From contig NZ_JARBFX010000002.1 in assembly GCF_028863665.1 (NCBI RefSeq), positions 434,001 to 498,000 on the forward strand: a DNA stretch of 64,000 nucleotides, given 5' to 3'. The DNA comes from Aquabacter sediminis. GTDB lineage: Bacteria > Pseudomonadota > Alphaproteobacteria > Rhizobiales > Xanthobacteraceae. This document shows, one piece after another, positions 8,357 through 15,383 of this stretch. Position 1 is the first letter of the stretch, and each line of letters opens with the position of its first letter. Below the pieces are notes generated by a model that was not told the origin of the DNA, did not search any database, and worked only from the letters and a program-made list of their open reading frames with translations. A program made the position numbers and the translations under genes.

Positions 8357-9234
8357 GCCAGTGCCTCACCAGAGCCTCCTCCCGCGGGATAGCCCCTCAC
8401 CCCGATGTGCGCGACCTGGCGCTCGGGGGAGCGGTGGAGCCGAGCCACCTGCCCCGTACGGTACGCTGGCGGCAGGAGCGGGGCGGCCGCGTGCTGCGCT
8501 TCGACCTGGCGTGGCCGGAGCGGTGGGCTACGGAGGGGCATCCCCTCCTCGTCATCACGGACGCCAATGCCATGTTCGCCACCTTGGTGGAGACGGCGCG
8601 GCTGCAATGCGTGCGGCCGGGCCCTCTCGATCTGCGCGAACCTGTCGTCCTGGGCATCGGCCATGACACGGACGCCCTGTTCGATCCCGCCGCCCGCGCC
8701 ATCGACTATGCCCTGCCCGGCTCGATGCTGGTGCTGGACATGGTCGCGCAGACGATGGCCGCGCTCGCCGAGCGCCTTCCCCTTCTGGCCGAGCGGCGCA
8801 CGCTGATCGGCCATTCGCTGGGCGGCCTGTTCGCGCTCACCGGCCTGTTCGAGCAACCGGCCTTGTTCTCGCGCTATGTCGCGGCCTCGCCGTCGCTCTG
8901 GTGGGCCCCCGCAGCGGTGGAGGACGGTGCGGCGCGCCTGCCCACCCGTCTTGCGGGGCTTCCCATGCGCCATCTCATGATCGCCGTGGGCGGTTTGGAG
9001 CGCGGCCTTGCCCGCGCGGAAGACAGACACCTTCTGACCGCCGAGCGGCGCGCCTTGCTGGCCGAGCGTCGGGTGGTGGAGGCGGGCGAAGCCCTGGTGC
9101 ACCGCCTTGCCGCCGGCAGTCCGGACCGCCTTTCCACGCGCCTTCACATATTCGAGGGAGAAGGCCACGCCTCCGTCGTGCCGCAGGCGCTCTCGCGCGC
9201 GGTGCCGTTCGCCCTCGCGGAGACCCCGCAATGA
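8353..9234 (+). CDS. Alpha/beta hydrolase, siderophore esterase-like (IroE/Fes type)
   Basis: About 293 residues. It has the nucleophile motif GHSLGG (Ser near residue 155), the strand AASPSLWWA downstream, and a late histidine in EGEGHASVV, which together form a plausible Ser-Asp/Glu-His triad of the putative-esterase (esterase D) family. Such enzymes in iron loci (IroE, Fes, PfeE) hydrolyse tri-catecholate siderophores to release iron. No clear signal peptide is seen, so it may act in the cytoplasm. The likely start is TTG 8353, overlapping the receptor stop (TTGA); another TTG at 8329 is in frame. The stop overlaps the next gene. Confidence 0.8.
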   Translation: MSQCLTRASSRGIAPHPDVRDLALGGAVEPSHLPRTVRWRQERGGRVLRFDLAWPERWATEGHPLLVITDANAMFATLVETARLQCVRPGPLDLREPVVLGIGHDTDALFDPAARAIDYALPGSMLVLDMVAQTMAALAERLPLLAERRTLIGHSLGGLFALTGLFEQPALFSRYVAASPSLWWAPAAVEDGAARLPTRLAGLPMRHLMIAVGGLERGLARAEDRHLLTAERRALLAERRVVEAGEALVHRLAAGSPDRLSTRLHIFEGEGHASVVPQALSRAVPFALAETPQ

Positions 9235-10349
9235 CCCGCCTGCCCCACCTTCTGCTGATCGCCGCGCTGGCATTCGTCGCGCTGTGGCCCGCTGCGACCG
9301 TGCGCGCCGCTCCCGTCACCCTTGTCGACATTGTCGGGCGCAAGGTGACGCTCCCCCAGCCTGCGCAGCGCATCGTGCTGGCGGAGGGCCGGCAGATCAT
9401 CACCCTCGCCCTCATCAGCCCCGATCCGGTCAGTCTTGTCGCCGGCTGGTCGGCGGACCTGCGGCGGCGGGACCCGGCCACCTATGGACTGGTGCGGGCG
9501 AAATTCCCCAAGGCGGATGACATTCCCCTCGTTGGCGAGGGCTCGGACGAGAGCTTCTCAGTGGAAAAGACACTGGCGCTTTCCCCGGATCTGGTGGTCC
9601 TAAGCGGCCGGCTCGGCGCGGGGCGCCCCGCCGAGATGGTCCGTCAGTTCGAGGCGGCGGGCATCCCGGTCGTGTTCGTGGACTTCTTCGCCCACCCCTT
9701 CGAGAACACCTTGCCCAGCCTGAAGATCCTGGGACAGGCGCTGGGCCGGGAAGAGGCCGCGCAGGCCTATGCGGACTTCTACGCGGCGCGCATGAAGCGC
9801 ATCGGGGATCGGCTCGCGCAGCCGGGCCTCGTGCGTCCTAAGGTGCTCATGGAGGCCCATGCGGGCGGATCGGGAGAATGCTGCAACTCTCCCGGCCGGG
9901 GCAGCATCGGCGACTTCATCGCCTTTGCCGGCGGCACCAACATCGCGACCGACATCATCACCGGCACCCATGGCCGGCTCAGCCTGGAGTATGTGCTGCG
10001 GCAGGATCCTTCGGTCTACGTGGCCACGGGCGGACCGCACCTGAAGGGCACGGGCGGCCTCGTGCTGGGCCCAGGCTTCACGCTGCAGGAGGCACAGTCC
10101 AGTCTTGCATCCATCCTCACCCGGCCCGGCATCGCCGAACTCCAGGCGGTGATGGCGGGGAATGTCCACGGCCTCTTCCACAATCTGGTGAACCTGCCGC
10201 TCAATGTCCTGGTGGCCGAGGCGCTGGCGAAGTGGATCCATCCGGACCTGTTCCCAGACCTCGACCCCAACGCCACCCTCGCCGAGATCAATGCCCGTTT
10301 CCTCGCCGTGCCGTTCACCGGCACCTATTGGGTCGACCTGAAGCCATGA
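9231..10349 (+). CDS. Fe-siderophore ABC transporter substrate-binding protein
   Basis: A 372-residue periplasmic binding protein. Residues 1-27 form a signal peptide (hydrophobic core, cleavage near VRA-AP). The body shows FepB/BtuF-like features: VTLVDIVGRKVTLPQPAQRIV at the start of the mature protein, SLEYVLRQDPSVYVATG, and a terminal helix rich in acidic residues. It contains a vicinal cysteine pair (GECCNSPG near residue 220), which is unusual for the family. It should capture the ferri-siderophore delivered by the TonB receptor. ATG overlaps the esterase stop by four bases. Confidence 0.88.
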   Translation: MTRLPHLLLIAALAFVALWPAATVRAAPVTLVDIVGRKVTLPQPAQRIVLAEGRQIITLALISPDPVSLVAGWSADLRRRDPATYGLVRAKFPKADDIPLVGEGSDESFSVEKTLALSPDLVVLSGRLGAGRPAEMVRQFEAAGIPVVFVDFFAHPFENTLPSLKILGQALGREEAAQAYADFYAARMKRIGDRLAQPGLVRPKVLMEAHAGGSGECCNSPGRGSIGDFIAFAGGTNIATDIITGTHGRLSLEYVLRQDPSVYVATGGPHLKGTGGLVLGPGFTLQEAQSSLASILTRPGIAELQAVMAGNVHGLFHNLVNLPLNVLVAEALAKWIHPDLFPDLDPNATLAEINARFLAVPFTGTYWVDLKP

Positions 10350-11422
10350 CCCCCGCCACCGATGCACCCGCCCTGTCGGCGCGGGCCGAGGTCGCGCTGA
10401 CCGGCTACCAGCGCCTCATGCGGCGCCGGCTGCTGCTGATCGCCCTCCTGGCGTTCGCCGCGCTTGCCGCCTTCGCGCTGGACCTGGCTAGCGGCCCCTC
10501 GGGCCTTGGCCTTCAGGATGCCGCCCGCGCCCTCCTCCAGCCGGACACCACGCCCCGCGCCACCCTTGTCATCATCCGCGACCTGCGCCTGCCGCAGGCG
10601 CTGATGGCGGTCGTGGTGGGCATGGCGCTGGCGCTGGCGGGGGCGGAGATGCAAACCGTGCTCAACAACCCCCTGGCCAGCCCGCTCACGCTCGGGACGT
10701 CGTCAGCCGCCGTGTTCGGCGCGGCGTTGGCCATCGTCGCCGGCATCGGGGTGCCCGGCATTCCCGCCGCCTGGATCATCTCCGCCAATGCCTTCCTGTT
10801 CGCCTTCGGCTCGGTTCTGCTGATCCAGGCTCTGGCCCGGCTGCGGGGGGCGGGCAGCGAGAGCGTCGTCCTGTTCGGCATCGCGCTGTTCTTTTCCTTC
10901 AACGCGCTGGTGGGCCTGCTCCAGTTCATCGCCAGCGAGCAGGCGCTCCAGCAATTGGTGTTCTGGACGCTTGGAAGCCTCGGCCGCGCGCGCCTCGATA
11001 CGGTCGGCCTCGTCGCCCTCGTCGTTGCGGCAACCGCGCCCTTCTCCCTGCGTGCGGCCTGGCGACTGACGGCCCTGCGCCTGGGAGCGGAGCGGGCGGA
11101 GAGCTTCGGCATTCCGGTGGCACGGCTGCGTCTGTGGTCGCTGGTGCGTATCAGCCTGCTGACCGCAGCCGCCGTCGCCTTCGTGGGCATTATCGGCTTC
11201 GTCGGCCTCGTGGCGCCGCACATGGCGCGCCTGATGGTTGGCGAGGACCATCGCCTCTTCCTGCCCGCCAGCGCCTTGACCGGCGCCCTCGTCCTCTCGC
11301 TGGCCGCCGCCGCCAGCAAGCTGGCGGTGCCGGGTGCAGTGCTGCCGGTCGGCATCGTCACCGCACTGGTGGGCGTGCCGGTCTTCCTGGCCCTCATCCT
11401 CGGCATCAGGGGGCGAGCATGA
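10346..11422 (+). CDS. Fe-siderophore ABC transporter permease (FecCD family)
   Basis: A 358-residue polytopic membrane protein of the FecCD family, with about nine or ten hydrophobic segments. Diagnostic stretches are RLPQALMAVVVGMALALAGA, LASPLTLG, SFNALVGLLQF, and GFVGLVAPHMARLMVGEDHR near the C-terminus, where the ATPase docks. A single permease gene implies a homodimer like BtuC. ATG 10346 overlaps the binding-protein stop, and its stop overlaps the ATPase start, so stoichiometry is probably set by coupling. Confidence 0.93.
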   Translation: MTPATDAPALSARAEVALTGYQRLMRRRLLLIALLAFAALAAFALDLASGPSGLGLQDAARALLQPDTTPRATLVIIRDLRLPQALMAVVVGMALALAGAEMQTVLNNPLASPLTLGTSSAAVFGAALAIVAGIGVPGIPAAWIISANAFLFAFGSVLLIQALARLRGAGSESVVLFGIALFFSFNALVGLLQFIASEQALQQLVFWTLGSLGRARLDTVGLVALVVAATAPFSLRAAWRLTALRLGAERAESFGIPVARLRLWSLVRISLLTAAAVAFVGIIGFVGLVAPHMARLMVGEDHRLFLPASALTGALVLSLAAAASKLAVPGAVLPVGIVTALVGVPVFLALILGIRGRA

Positions 11423-12276
11423 GCGGGCCATCCCTTCTCCTGTCGAACACCAGTGCCGGCTATGGCCGGCGGCCGGTCATCCGCGACCTTTCCCTGGCGC
11501 CCCTCGCAGCGGGCACCCTGACCGCGCTGGTGGGCCCCAATGCGGCAGGCAAGTCGACGTTGCTGAAGGCGCTGGCGGGCCTCCTGCCCCTGACCGGGTC
11601 GCTCACGCTCGGCCCCCTCGACCTGACCGCCCTGTCGCGGGAAGAACGGGCCGCCCATCTCGGCTTCATGCCCCAGGCCCTGCCACCGGGCGTCGCCCTG
11701 ACCGTGATCGAGACGGTGATCGGCGCCTTGCGCGCCGCTCCGCTGCGAGCGCCCCTCGATGGAAAGGCCGCGCAGGCCCGCGCGGCCCGCATGCTGGACC
11801 GGCTCGGCATCACCGCGCTCGCTCTCGAGCCACTGGACCGGCTTTCGGGCGGGCAGCGCCAATTGGCGAGCCTCGCCCAGGCCGTGGTGCGCGAACCTCG
11901 CGTGCTGCTGCTGGACGAGCCCACGAGCGCCCTTGACCTGCGCCATCAGGCGGTGGTGATGGGCTTCCTGAAGCATTTGGCACAGGAAGGACGGGTGGTG
12001 GTGGCGGTGCTCCACGACCTGAGCCTCGCCGCCCGTTATGCGGACCAGATGGTGGTTCTCGACCAGGGCGTGCTCTCCGCCCAGGGCCGGCCGGCGGATG
12101 CCCTCACGCCCGATCTGCTGGCCCGCGTCTATGGGGTGAACGCACGCGTGGAAGCCTGTTCGCGGGGGAGCGTGCAAATCCTGGTGGACGGCCCCCTGCC
12201 AGATGAAACGGGCGCATGCGCAGATCAGCCTGCACCACAGGCTGATCGGACCGGGCTTTTTAAATCAGAGAGTTAG
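11419..12276 (+). CDS. Fe-siderophore ABC transporter ATP-binding protein (FepC/FecE-like)
   Basis: A 285-residue ATPase with Walker A GPNAAGKST, signature LSGGQRQLASLAQ, Walker B VLLLDEP and switch histidine in VLHDLSLAARYAD. It powers import through the FecCD permease. The family core ends near QILVDG; a further stretch of about 28 residues to the TAG stop at 12276 is polar, unlike the family, and is encoded partly by a perfect hairpin (12223-12247). This suggests the original stop was lost and translation now runs through a former terminator region. Confidence 0.92.
   Translation: MSGPSLLLSNTSAGYGRRPVIRDLSLAPLAAGTLTALVGPNAAGKSTLLKALAGLLPLTGSLTLGPLDLTALSREERAAHLGFMPQALPPGVALTVIETVIGALRAAPLRAPLDGKAAQARAARMLDRLGITALALEPLDRLSGGQRQLASLAQAVVREPRVLLLDEPTSALDLRHQAVVMGFLKHLAQEGRVVVAVLHDLSLAARYADQMVVLDQGVLSAQGRPADALTPDLLARVYGVNARVEACSRGSVQILVDGPLPDETGACADQPAPQADRTGLFKSES
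12223..12265 (+). terminator. Hairpin plus T-run inside the 3' end of the ATPase gene
   Basis: GATCAGCCTG (12223-12232) pairs perfectly with CAGGCTGATC (12238-12247) around a 5-base loop, and a CTTTTT run follows at about 12256-12261. The shape is that of an intrinsic terminator, although the run is about nine bases beyond the stem. It would close the iron-transport operon before the siderophore-interacting protein gene. Confidence 0.5.
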
Positions 12277-12346
12277 GGGGCGATGCACCGGTCAGATGGA
12301 TTCACGCTGATCGGTTCATGCTCTGGGAACCCCATGGAGGATGGGC

Positions 12347-13228
12347 ATGGAGGCCGCTGAAACGACGCGGGCGGAGGGACGGCGTTATCGGGGCATTCGC
12401 GTTCTGAGGGTGCTGCGCACCTTGCGCCTTACCCCGCGCATGCAGCGCCTGGTGCTGGGCGGCCCCGAGATCGAGGGCATCGGAGAGGGGCCGAACCTCA
12501 AGCTGCTGCTTCCGCCTACCCGCGCCCGCCCGCCCTGCTGGCCGCTGGAGGGCGCGGACGGCCGTCCGGTCTGGCCGGCAGATCCCGACCGGCCCATTGT
12601 GCGGACCTATTCGGTGCGCGCGCTTGACCGGGTACGGGGGGAACTGAGCGTGGACTTTGTGCTGCACGGAGCCGGCGGCGTCGCCTCCGCCTTCGCGGCC
12701 GAGGCGCAGCCGGGTGATCTCGTGGGCATTGGCGGCCCAGGCGGGCGCGGCCTTCCGCCTGCGGATTTCCACCTGTTCGCCGGCGACCATAGCGCGCTGC
12801 CCTCCATCGCCGCCCATCTCGAGCACTTGCCTCCCAGCGCCCGGGGCGCGGCCCTGATCGAGCTCCCCGGACCCGAGGAAGAGCAGGACCTGCCCCATCC
12901 GCCCGGCGTGTCCCTAACCTTTCTCCACAGGAACGGCGCCGCGCCGGGCACCACCCGCCTCTTGCAGGAGGCTGTCTTCGCCCTCCCCTGGCCGGCCGAG
13001 CCACGGGTAGCGGCCTGGATTGCCGCCGAATCGCAAGCCGCACGCGAGATCCGGGCGCATTTGAAGGGGACGCGCGCCATGAAGCCGCGCGACCTCGTGG
13101 CCGTGGGCTATTGGCGACGGGGCATGAGCGAGACCGCCTATGGCGCCGCCTATGACCATGACCGGGATGCCGATTACCACCGCGCCGCCCGCGAGGAGGA
13201 AGCGGCGCACCACCACGAAGAGGGGTGA
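12347..13228 (+). CDS. Siderophore-interacting protein (ViuB/YqjH family ferric reductase)
   Basis: About 293 residues. It has the FAD-binding signature RTYSVR (IVRTYSVRAL near residue 85), the linking strand SVDFVLHG, GPGGRG, and the SIP C-terminal domain (AAWIAAESQAAREIRAHLK, then AVGYWRRGMSE). ViuB/YqjH-type enzymes reduce Fe(III)-siderophore in the cytoplasm with NAD(P)H, releasing iron. The protein ends in a His/Glu-rich tail. Two in-frame ATGs are six bases apart; GGAGG at 12336-12340 is well placed only for ATG 12347, so I chose that. It lies 70 bases after the ABC operon and completes the uptake pathway. Confidence 0.9.
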   Translation: MEAAETTRAEGRRYRGIRVLRVLRTLRLTPRMQRLVLGGPEIEGIGEGPNLKLLLPPTRARPPCWPLEGADGRPVWPADPDRPIVRTYSVRALDRVRGELSVDFVLHGAGGVASAFAAEAQPGDLVGIGGPGGRGLPPADFHLFAGDHSALPSIAAHLEHLPPSARGAALIELPGPEEEQDLPHPPGVSLTFLHRNGAAPGTTRLLQEAVFALPWPAEPRVAAWIAAESQAAREIRAHLKGTRAMKPRDLVAVGYWRRGMSETAYGAAYDHDRDADYHRAAREEEAAHHHEEG

Positions 13229-13265
13229 CGCCCTGCCAGGGGATGACACCCTCCCGCCTCCGGTC

Positions 13266-13294
13266 GGTGAAACGCCCTCTGGTGAAACGCCCTC
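13266..13294. repeat. Tandem direct repeat in convergent intergenic region
   Basis: GGTGAAACGCCCTC occurs twice (13266-13279 and 13281-13294), separated by one base, in the 106-base space between the convergent siderophore-interacting protein and channel genes. No function is evident. Confidence 0.7.
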
Positions 13295-13334
13295 GAACGT
13301 GAGGGATCCGGTTCTAGCGGCGGCCGCTGACGGC

Positions 13335-14636
13335 TTATGGCTGCGTGTCACCAGGTGGATCTCCCGGCGGATGAAAGGCGGTCCCGGCCCACTCTTCACT
13401 GACCTCCTCGGCGGCCAGGTCCCCCGGCGGCCGCATGGGGTGAGGTTGCGTGCGCGAGCGGGCCAGCTCGTCCATCCGCGCCCGCATGGCCGGCCTCCGG
13501 GACAGAAGGTCATCCAGGTCCCGCGCATCCAGGATGAGGAGCTGGGTGCGGCGCGTGGCGCGCACATTGGCGCTGCGGCGGCTCTGAGAGAGCAGCGCCA
13601 TCTCGCCGAAAAAGTGCCCTTCCCCAAGGAAAAGCGGCTCTCCGGGCAAATCGATGCGCACTTCTCCGGACAGGATGAAGAACATGGACCGTGCCTCCTC
13701 TCCCCGGCGCGCGAGAAGCTCGCCCGGATAGGCGGTGTGGGAGGAGAGGAGTTTCAGAATCTCGCCTATGGCCGCCGCATCGAGTTCGCCAAAGAGCGGC
13801 ACCCGCGCCACCATGCCCCATGTCACCACGAAGTCGCGGCGACGGATGACGGCGGCAAAAGACGAGGCCACGATGCCCACCGGCAGCGCCAGCAGGATCA
13901 TGCCCGTGACCATGGTGAAGGCGGCGATCACCCGTCCGAGCAGCGTCGCGGGAACCGCGTCGCCATAGCCCACCGTGGTCACGCTCACCACCGCCCACCA
14001 GGCGGCGAGGGGAATGGAGCCGAACTGGTCTGGCTGAACGGCGCCCTCGACAAGGTACATGAGCGAGGCAGAGAACAGGACAACGACGCCAATGAGGCCA
14101 ACACACGCCAGCAGCGCATGGCGTTCGGCGAAGACCGCCTCCCCGAGCGAGGCGAGGCCGGGTGAATAGCGCGCCAATTTCAGGAAGCGCACCAGCCGCA
14201 GCAAGGCGAGAGTCCGCAGGTCCGCATGGACGAACAAGGCCAAGCCGAAGGGCAGCACCGACAGAAGGTCGACAATGGCGAACGGGGTTGCCGCATAGCG
14301 CATGCGGGCTTCGCGGTGAGGCAGTCCGCGATAGCGCGGATTGAGGGGAGCCACCCAGAGCCGAAGGAGATATTCGGTGAGGAAGACCAGGAAGGAGAGG
14401 GTCTCGAAGATATGGAGCGGCAGGCGATAGGCCGCATCGAAGGACGGGACCGTCTCCATCACGGCTGCCGCCGAATTGGCGAGGATCAGCAGCACCAGGC
14501 CGGCATTCACCGCCCGCGCTACGGGATCGCGGGGGTCTTCACGGTCCAGGATTTCGTAGATGCGTCGCCGCGTGCTGACTGCCACCGGGTTCCCCCCACC
14601 GACCGCGCCCGTCGCCGCTTTCTCATCCGAACGCAC
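13335..14636 (-). CDS. Cyclic-nucleotide-gated K+ channel (MloK1-like, 6TM plus CNBD)
   Basis: 433 residues. Six membrane segments span about residues 44-260. The S4-like helix has only a few basic residues (RTLALLRLVRFLKLAR, 141-156), and the selectivity filter is TVGYGD (221-226). After S6 comes a short linker and a cyclic-nucleotide-binding domain (about 280-395) with phosphate-binding-cassette residues in FFGEMALL (E345) and RRSANV (R353/R354). This is the MloK1 layout from Mesorhizobium: a tetrameric potassium channel opened by cAMP without a C-linker. A proline/glycine-rich tail follows. The start is GTG. It converges on the siderophore-interacting protein gene and appears monocistronic. 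Confidence 0.88.
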   Translation of the reverse strand: MRSDEKAATGAVGGGNPVAVSTRRRIYEILDREDPRDPVARAVNAGLVLLILANSAAAVMETVPSFDAAYRLPLHIFETLSFLVFLTEYLLRLWVAPLNPRYRGLPHREARMRYAATPFAIVDLLSVLPFGLALFVHADLRTLALLRLVRFLKLARYSPGLASLGEAVFAERHALLACVGLIGVVVLFSASLMYLVEGAVQPDQFGSIPLAAWWAVVSVTTVGYGDAVPATLLGRVIAAFTMVTGMILLALPVGIVASSFAAVIRRRDFVVTWGMVARVPLFGELDAAAIGEILKLLSSHTAYPGELLARRGEEARSMFFILSGEVRIDLPGEPLFLGEGHFFGEMALLSQSRRSANVRATRRTQLLILDARDLDDLLSRRPAMRARMDELARSRTQPHPMRPPGDLAAEEVSEEWAGTAFHPPGDPPGDTQP

Positions 14637-14656
14637 GCCCTGCCGGCTCTCGCCTG

Positions 14657-14683
14657 TCCCATCCTTAAGATGGGATCGCGATC
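14657..14683. promoter_or_regulatory. Palindromes upstream of the channel gene
   Basis: TCCCATC (14657-14663) and GATGGGA (14669-14675) are perfect arms around CTTAA, and the overlapping GATCGCGATC (14674-14683) is a perfect 10-base palindrome. They lie 21-47 bases upstream of the GTG start at 14636 and are candidate operator sequences. Confidence 0.4.
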
Positions 14684-15260
14684 AGATCCAAAGCAATCTG
14701 TTGGCATCGGGCTGCCGCGCCTTCGGCAAAGGTGAAGCACACCCGACAGGTCAGGCCAAAGCGCGCGATCCTTTGTCTCCCCCGCCAGCCCCGCTCCAGC
14801 GCCTCAGGCCACCGCCCTGCCGAACGCAAGCGGCAGGAGGGAGTGGGAAAAGGGAGCCGATGAGAATTGAGCCCGCCCGGGTGACTGGGCAAAGGCCGGC
14901 GCCATTAGGGTCCGGGTCTTCATAACGATATGGCCAGGTCTCCAAATGACCTGAAAGGTCTCTCCCTCGGTGCAACGGACTCTGCTGAACGGGACCGGGC
15001 CTTAGACGCGCCCCCATCGGAAACGGGCGATGCTCGCACCCACGACACCGCGATGCGACCATGGGGACCGACACTTAGCCCTAGAGGCCGTGCACTCGAC
15101 CGTCAGCGCCTTGAGGAGGGGCGGTCTCCCGCTCCAATGCGTGTAGCGGAGCGGCCAAAACAGCGCGGGAAGCCAGCACAAGCCCCCCTGTGCCTCACCA
15201 CGATCGTGCGGGCAGGACGGGCCCATCCTGCCCCGCCAAGCTCAGGCTGCGCAGGCTACC

Positions 15261-15281
15261 GTCTGGGGGAGCCCCCCAGAC
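15261..15281. other. Perfect GC-rich hairpin downstream of alaS
   Basis: GTCTGGGGG (15261-15269) pairs with CCCCCAGAC (15273-15281) around a three-base loop. It lies about 100 bases beyond the alaS stop on the minus strand. There is no U-run on either side, so it is not a standard intrinsic terminator. Confidence 0.5.
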
Positions 15282-15383
15282 TTCCGCCGCGAATAGACCT
15301 CCGCAACGCGACGACGGGACACCAGCCACCGTCAACCCCTCGCCATGAGGCTTGACGACCAGGGACCTCGCGCGACGAATGCG

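Larger units (their letters stand above)
14637..15383. other. 747-base non-coding stretch between channel and alaS
   Basis: No open frame here looks like a protein: the longest frames are Arg/Pro-rich with no recognisable motif. The stretch holds the palindromes at 14657-14683, a perfect hairpin at 15261-15281, and a second imperfect hairpin at 15330-15357 (CGTCAA/TTGACG with inner CCTC/GAGG) just after the end of alaS. It may contain the channel promoter and the alaS terminator. I see no tRNA or known riboswitch. Confidence 0.6.

Noticed and set aside
13300-13330. Cloning-vector-like sequence (GGATCC followed by GCGGCCGC)
   Set aside because: The order of BamHI- and NotI-like sites recalls a polylinker, but the bases between do not match and the flanking sequence is native in composition. 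Coincidence in GC-rich DNA is more likely.
14930-15355. 141-residue plus-strand open frame in the gap before alaS
   Set aside because: Arg/Pro/Thr-rich, no ribosome site or family pattern; treated as non-coding.
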